Source: JBFWQM01 sp050249455
GTDB taxonomy: Bacteria > Pseudomonadota > Alphaproteobacteria > MPNO01 > VGEU01
Assembly (NCBI GenBank): GCA_050249455.1
Contig: JBFWQM010000305.1
Span: forward strand, 1-5,619
DNA length: 5,619 bases
Direction: 5' to 3'
This document shows positions 5,015-5,619 of this stretch, piece after piece. Each line of letters begins with the position of its first letter. The stretch's first letter is position 1. The translations under genes were made by a program, and so were the position numbers. Under the pieces are notes generated by a model. That model ran no database searches, was not told the origin of the DNA, and saw only the letters and a list, made by a program, of their open reading frames with translations.

Positions 5015-5619
5015 ATGGATTTCGTAAAGACCGGCTACCCCGCCGTGAGCGAGGAATACCTGAAGCCGACCGAGTTCCTCGATTTCGACGTCCCCGCGGT
5101 GCGCGCCTTCGCCGAAGACGCCGCGGCGGGCGCCGCGTCCGACGTGGACAAGGCGGTGAAGCTCTATTACGCGGTGCGCGACCGCATCCGCTACGACCCC
5201 TACCGGATCAGCCTGGACCGCAGCCTGTTCAAGGCCTCCAGCGTGCTGGCCGCCGGCGCCGGGTTCTGCCTGCCCAAGGCCTGCCTGCTCGCCGCCGCGG
5301 CGCGCGCGGTCGCCATCCCGGCCGGCATCGGGCTGGCCGACGTCGCCAACCACCTGTGCACCGAGCGGCTGCGCGCCATCATGGGCGGCAAGGACCTGTT
5401 CTTGCACCACGGCTATGCGGTGCTGCATCTCGACGGCGCCTGGTACAAGGCCGCGCCCGCCTTCAACATCGAGCTGTGCGACCGCTTCGACGTCATGCCG
5501 ACCGAGTTCGACGGCCGCGGCCACGCGCTGTTCCAGCAGTTCGACAAGCAGGGCCGCCGCCACATGGAATACCTCGCCGACCACGGCGTGTGGTCGGACT
5601 TCCCCTACGACCGCGTGGT
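5015..5619 (+). CDS. Transglutaminase-like domain protein, 3'-partial
   Basis: The gene starts at ATG 5015 and runs open to the window edge (201 complete codons visible). The protein begins MDFVKTGYPAVSEEYLKPTE and has a helical region with IRYDPYRI (58-65). The transglutaminase-core nucleophile region follows: GAGFCLPKACLLAAAAR (81-97), with Cys85 as the likely nucleophile, then IPAGIGLADV (101-110). The His region is HHGYAVLHLDGAWYKAAPAFN (131-151, split here as HHGYAVLHL and then DGAWYKAAPAFN), with His132 the likely base. The usual third residue, Asp in a W-x-x-x-DP context, appears as Ala147, with Asn151 or a later residue as possible substitutes. The fold is papain-like; members act as transglutaminases, proteases or amidases, so the reaction is not assignable. 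There is no signal peptide, suggesting a cytoplasmic enzyme. It is divergent from the ligase gene, sharing a 130-base promoter region. Family confidence is high, activity unknown. Confidence 0.88.
   Translation, partial: MDFVKTGYPAVSEEYLKPTEFLDFDVPAVRAFAEDAAAGAASDVDKAVKLYYAVRDRIRYDPYRISLDRSLFKASSVLAAGAGFCLPKACLLAAAARAVAIPAGIGLADVANHLCTERLRAIMGGKDLFLHHGYAVLHLDGAWYKAAPAFNIELCDRFDVMPTEFDGRGHALFQQFDKQGRRHMEYLADHGVWSDFPYDRV

Noticed and set aside
4913..5584. Minus-strand open frame of 223 codons antisense to the transglutaminase-like gene
   Set aside because: It is Gly/Ala/Val/Arg-rich without motifs and overlaps almost all of a clear transglutaminase-core gene and the divergent promoter region.

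Overview
This is a GC-rich, gene-dense window of bacterial chromosomal type. Strong G/C preference at third codon positions, very short intergenic gaps and the gene families suggest a high-GC proteobacterium, perhaps an alphaproteobacterium. That placement is inference. I see no RNA gene, CRISPR array, insertion sequence or integration site, and no gene-free stretch longer than about 130 bases.

Layout. (1) Positions 1-2691, plus strand: two tandem paralogous genes of a family I do not recognise. The first is cut by the left window edge; the second encodes a complete 500-residue protein. Each protein carries a two-part module of roughly 215-230 residues twice, so four module copies (one of them partial) lie in a row. 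They arose by internal duplication and then gene duplication, or the reverse. The genes share a reading frame and are separated by one TAG, a GC-rich hairpin and 36 bases. (2) Positions 2732-4884, minus strand, convergent with the pair: an adenylate-forming acyl/aryl-CoA ligase resembling 4-chlorobenzoate-CoA ligase, followed 74 bases downstream by a 183-residue HD-domain protein. The HD protein keeps the full six-ligand di-iron set of the phosphonate oxygenase PhnZ but has threonine where PhnZ has its amine-recognising glutamate. (3) Positions 4885-5014: a 130-base divergent intergenic region with a plausible sigma70-type promoter on each strand. (4) Position 5015 to the right edge, plus strand: the start of a transglutaminase-like (papain-fold) protein with catalytic Cys and His candidates.

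How the genes may work together. The ligase and HD oxygenase probably form one transcription unit and might act in the same catabolic or modification pathway (CoA activation of a carboxylate plus O2-dependent cleavage by a mixed-valent di-iron enzyme). The substrate cannot be read from the sequence. The tandem paralogs converge on this unit and are probably unrelated to it. No clear multi-gene defence or mobile system is visible. The most novel-looking content is the duplicated-module family and the Glu-lacking PhnZ-like oxygenase next to an aryl-CoA-ligase-like gene.
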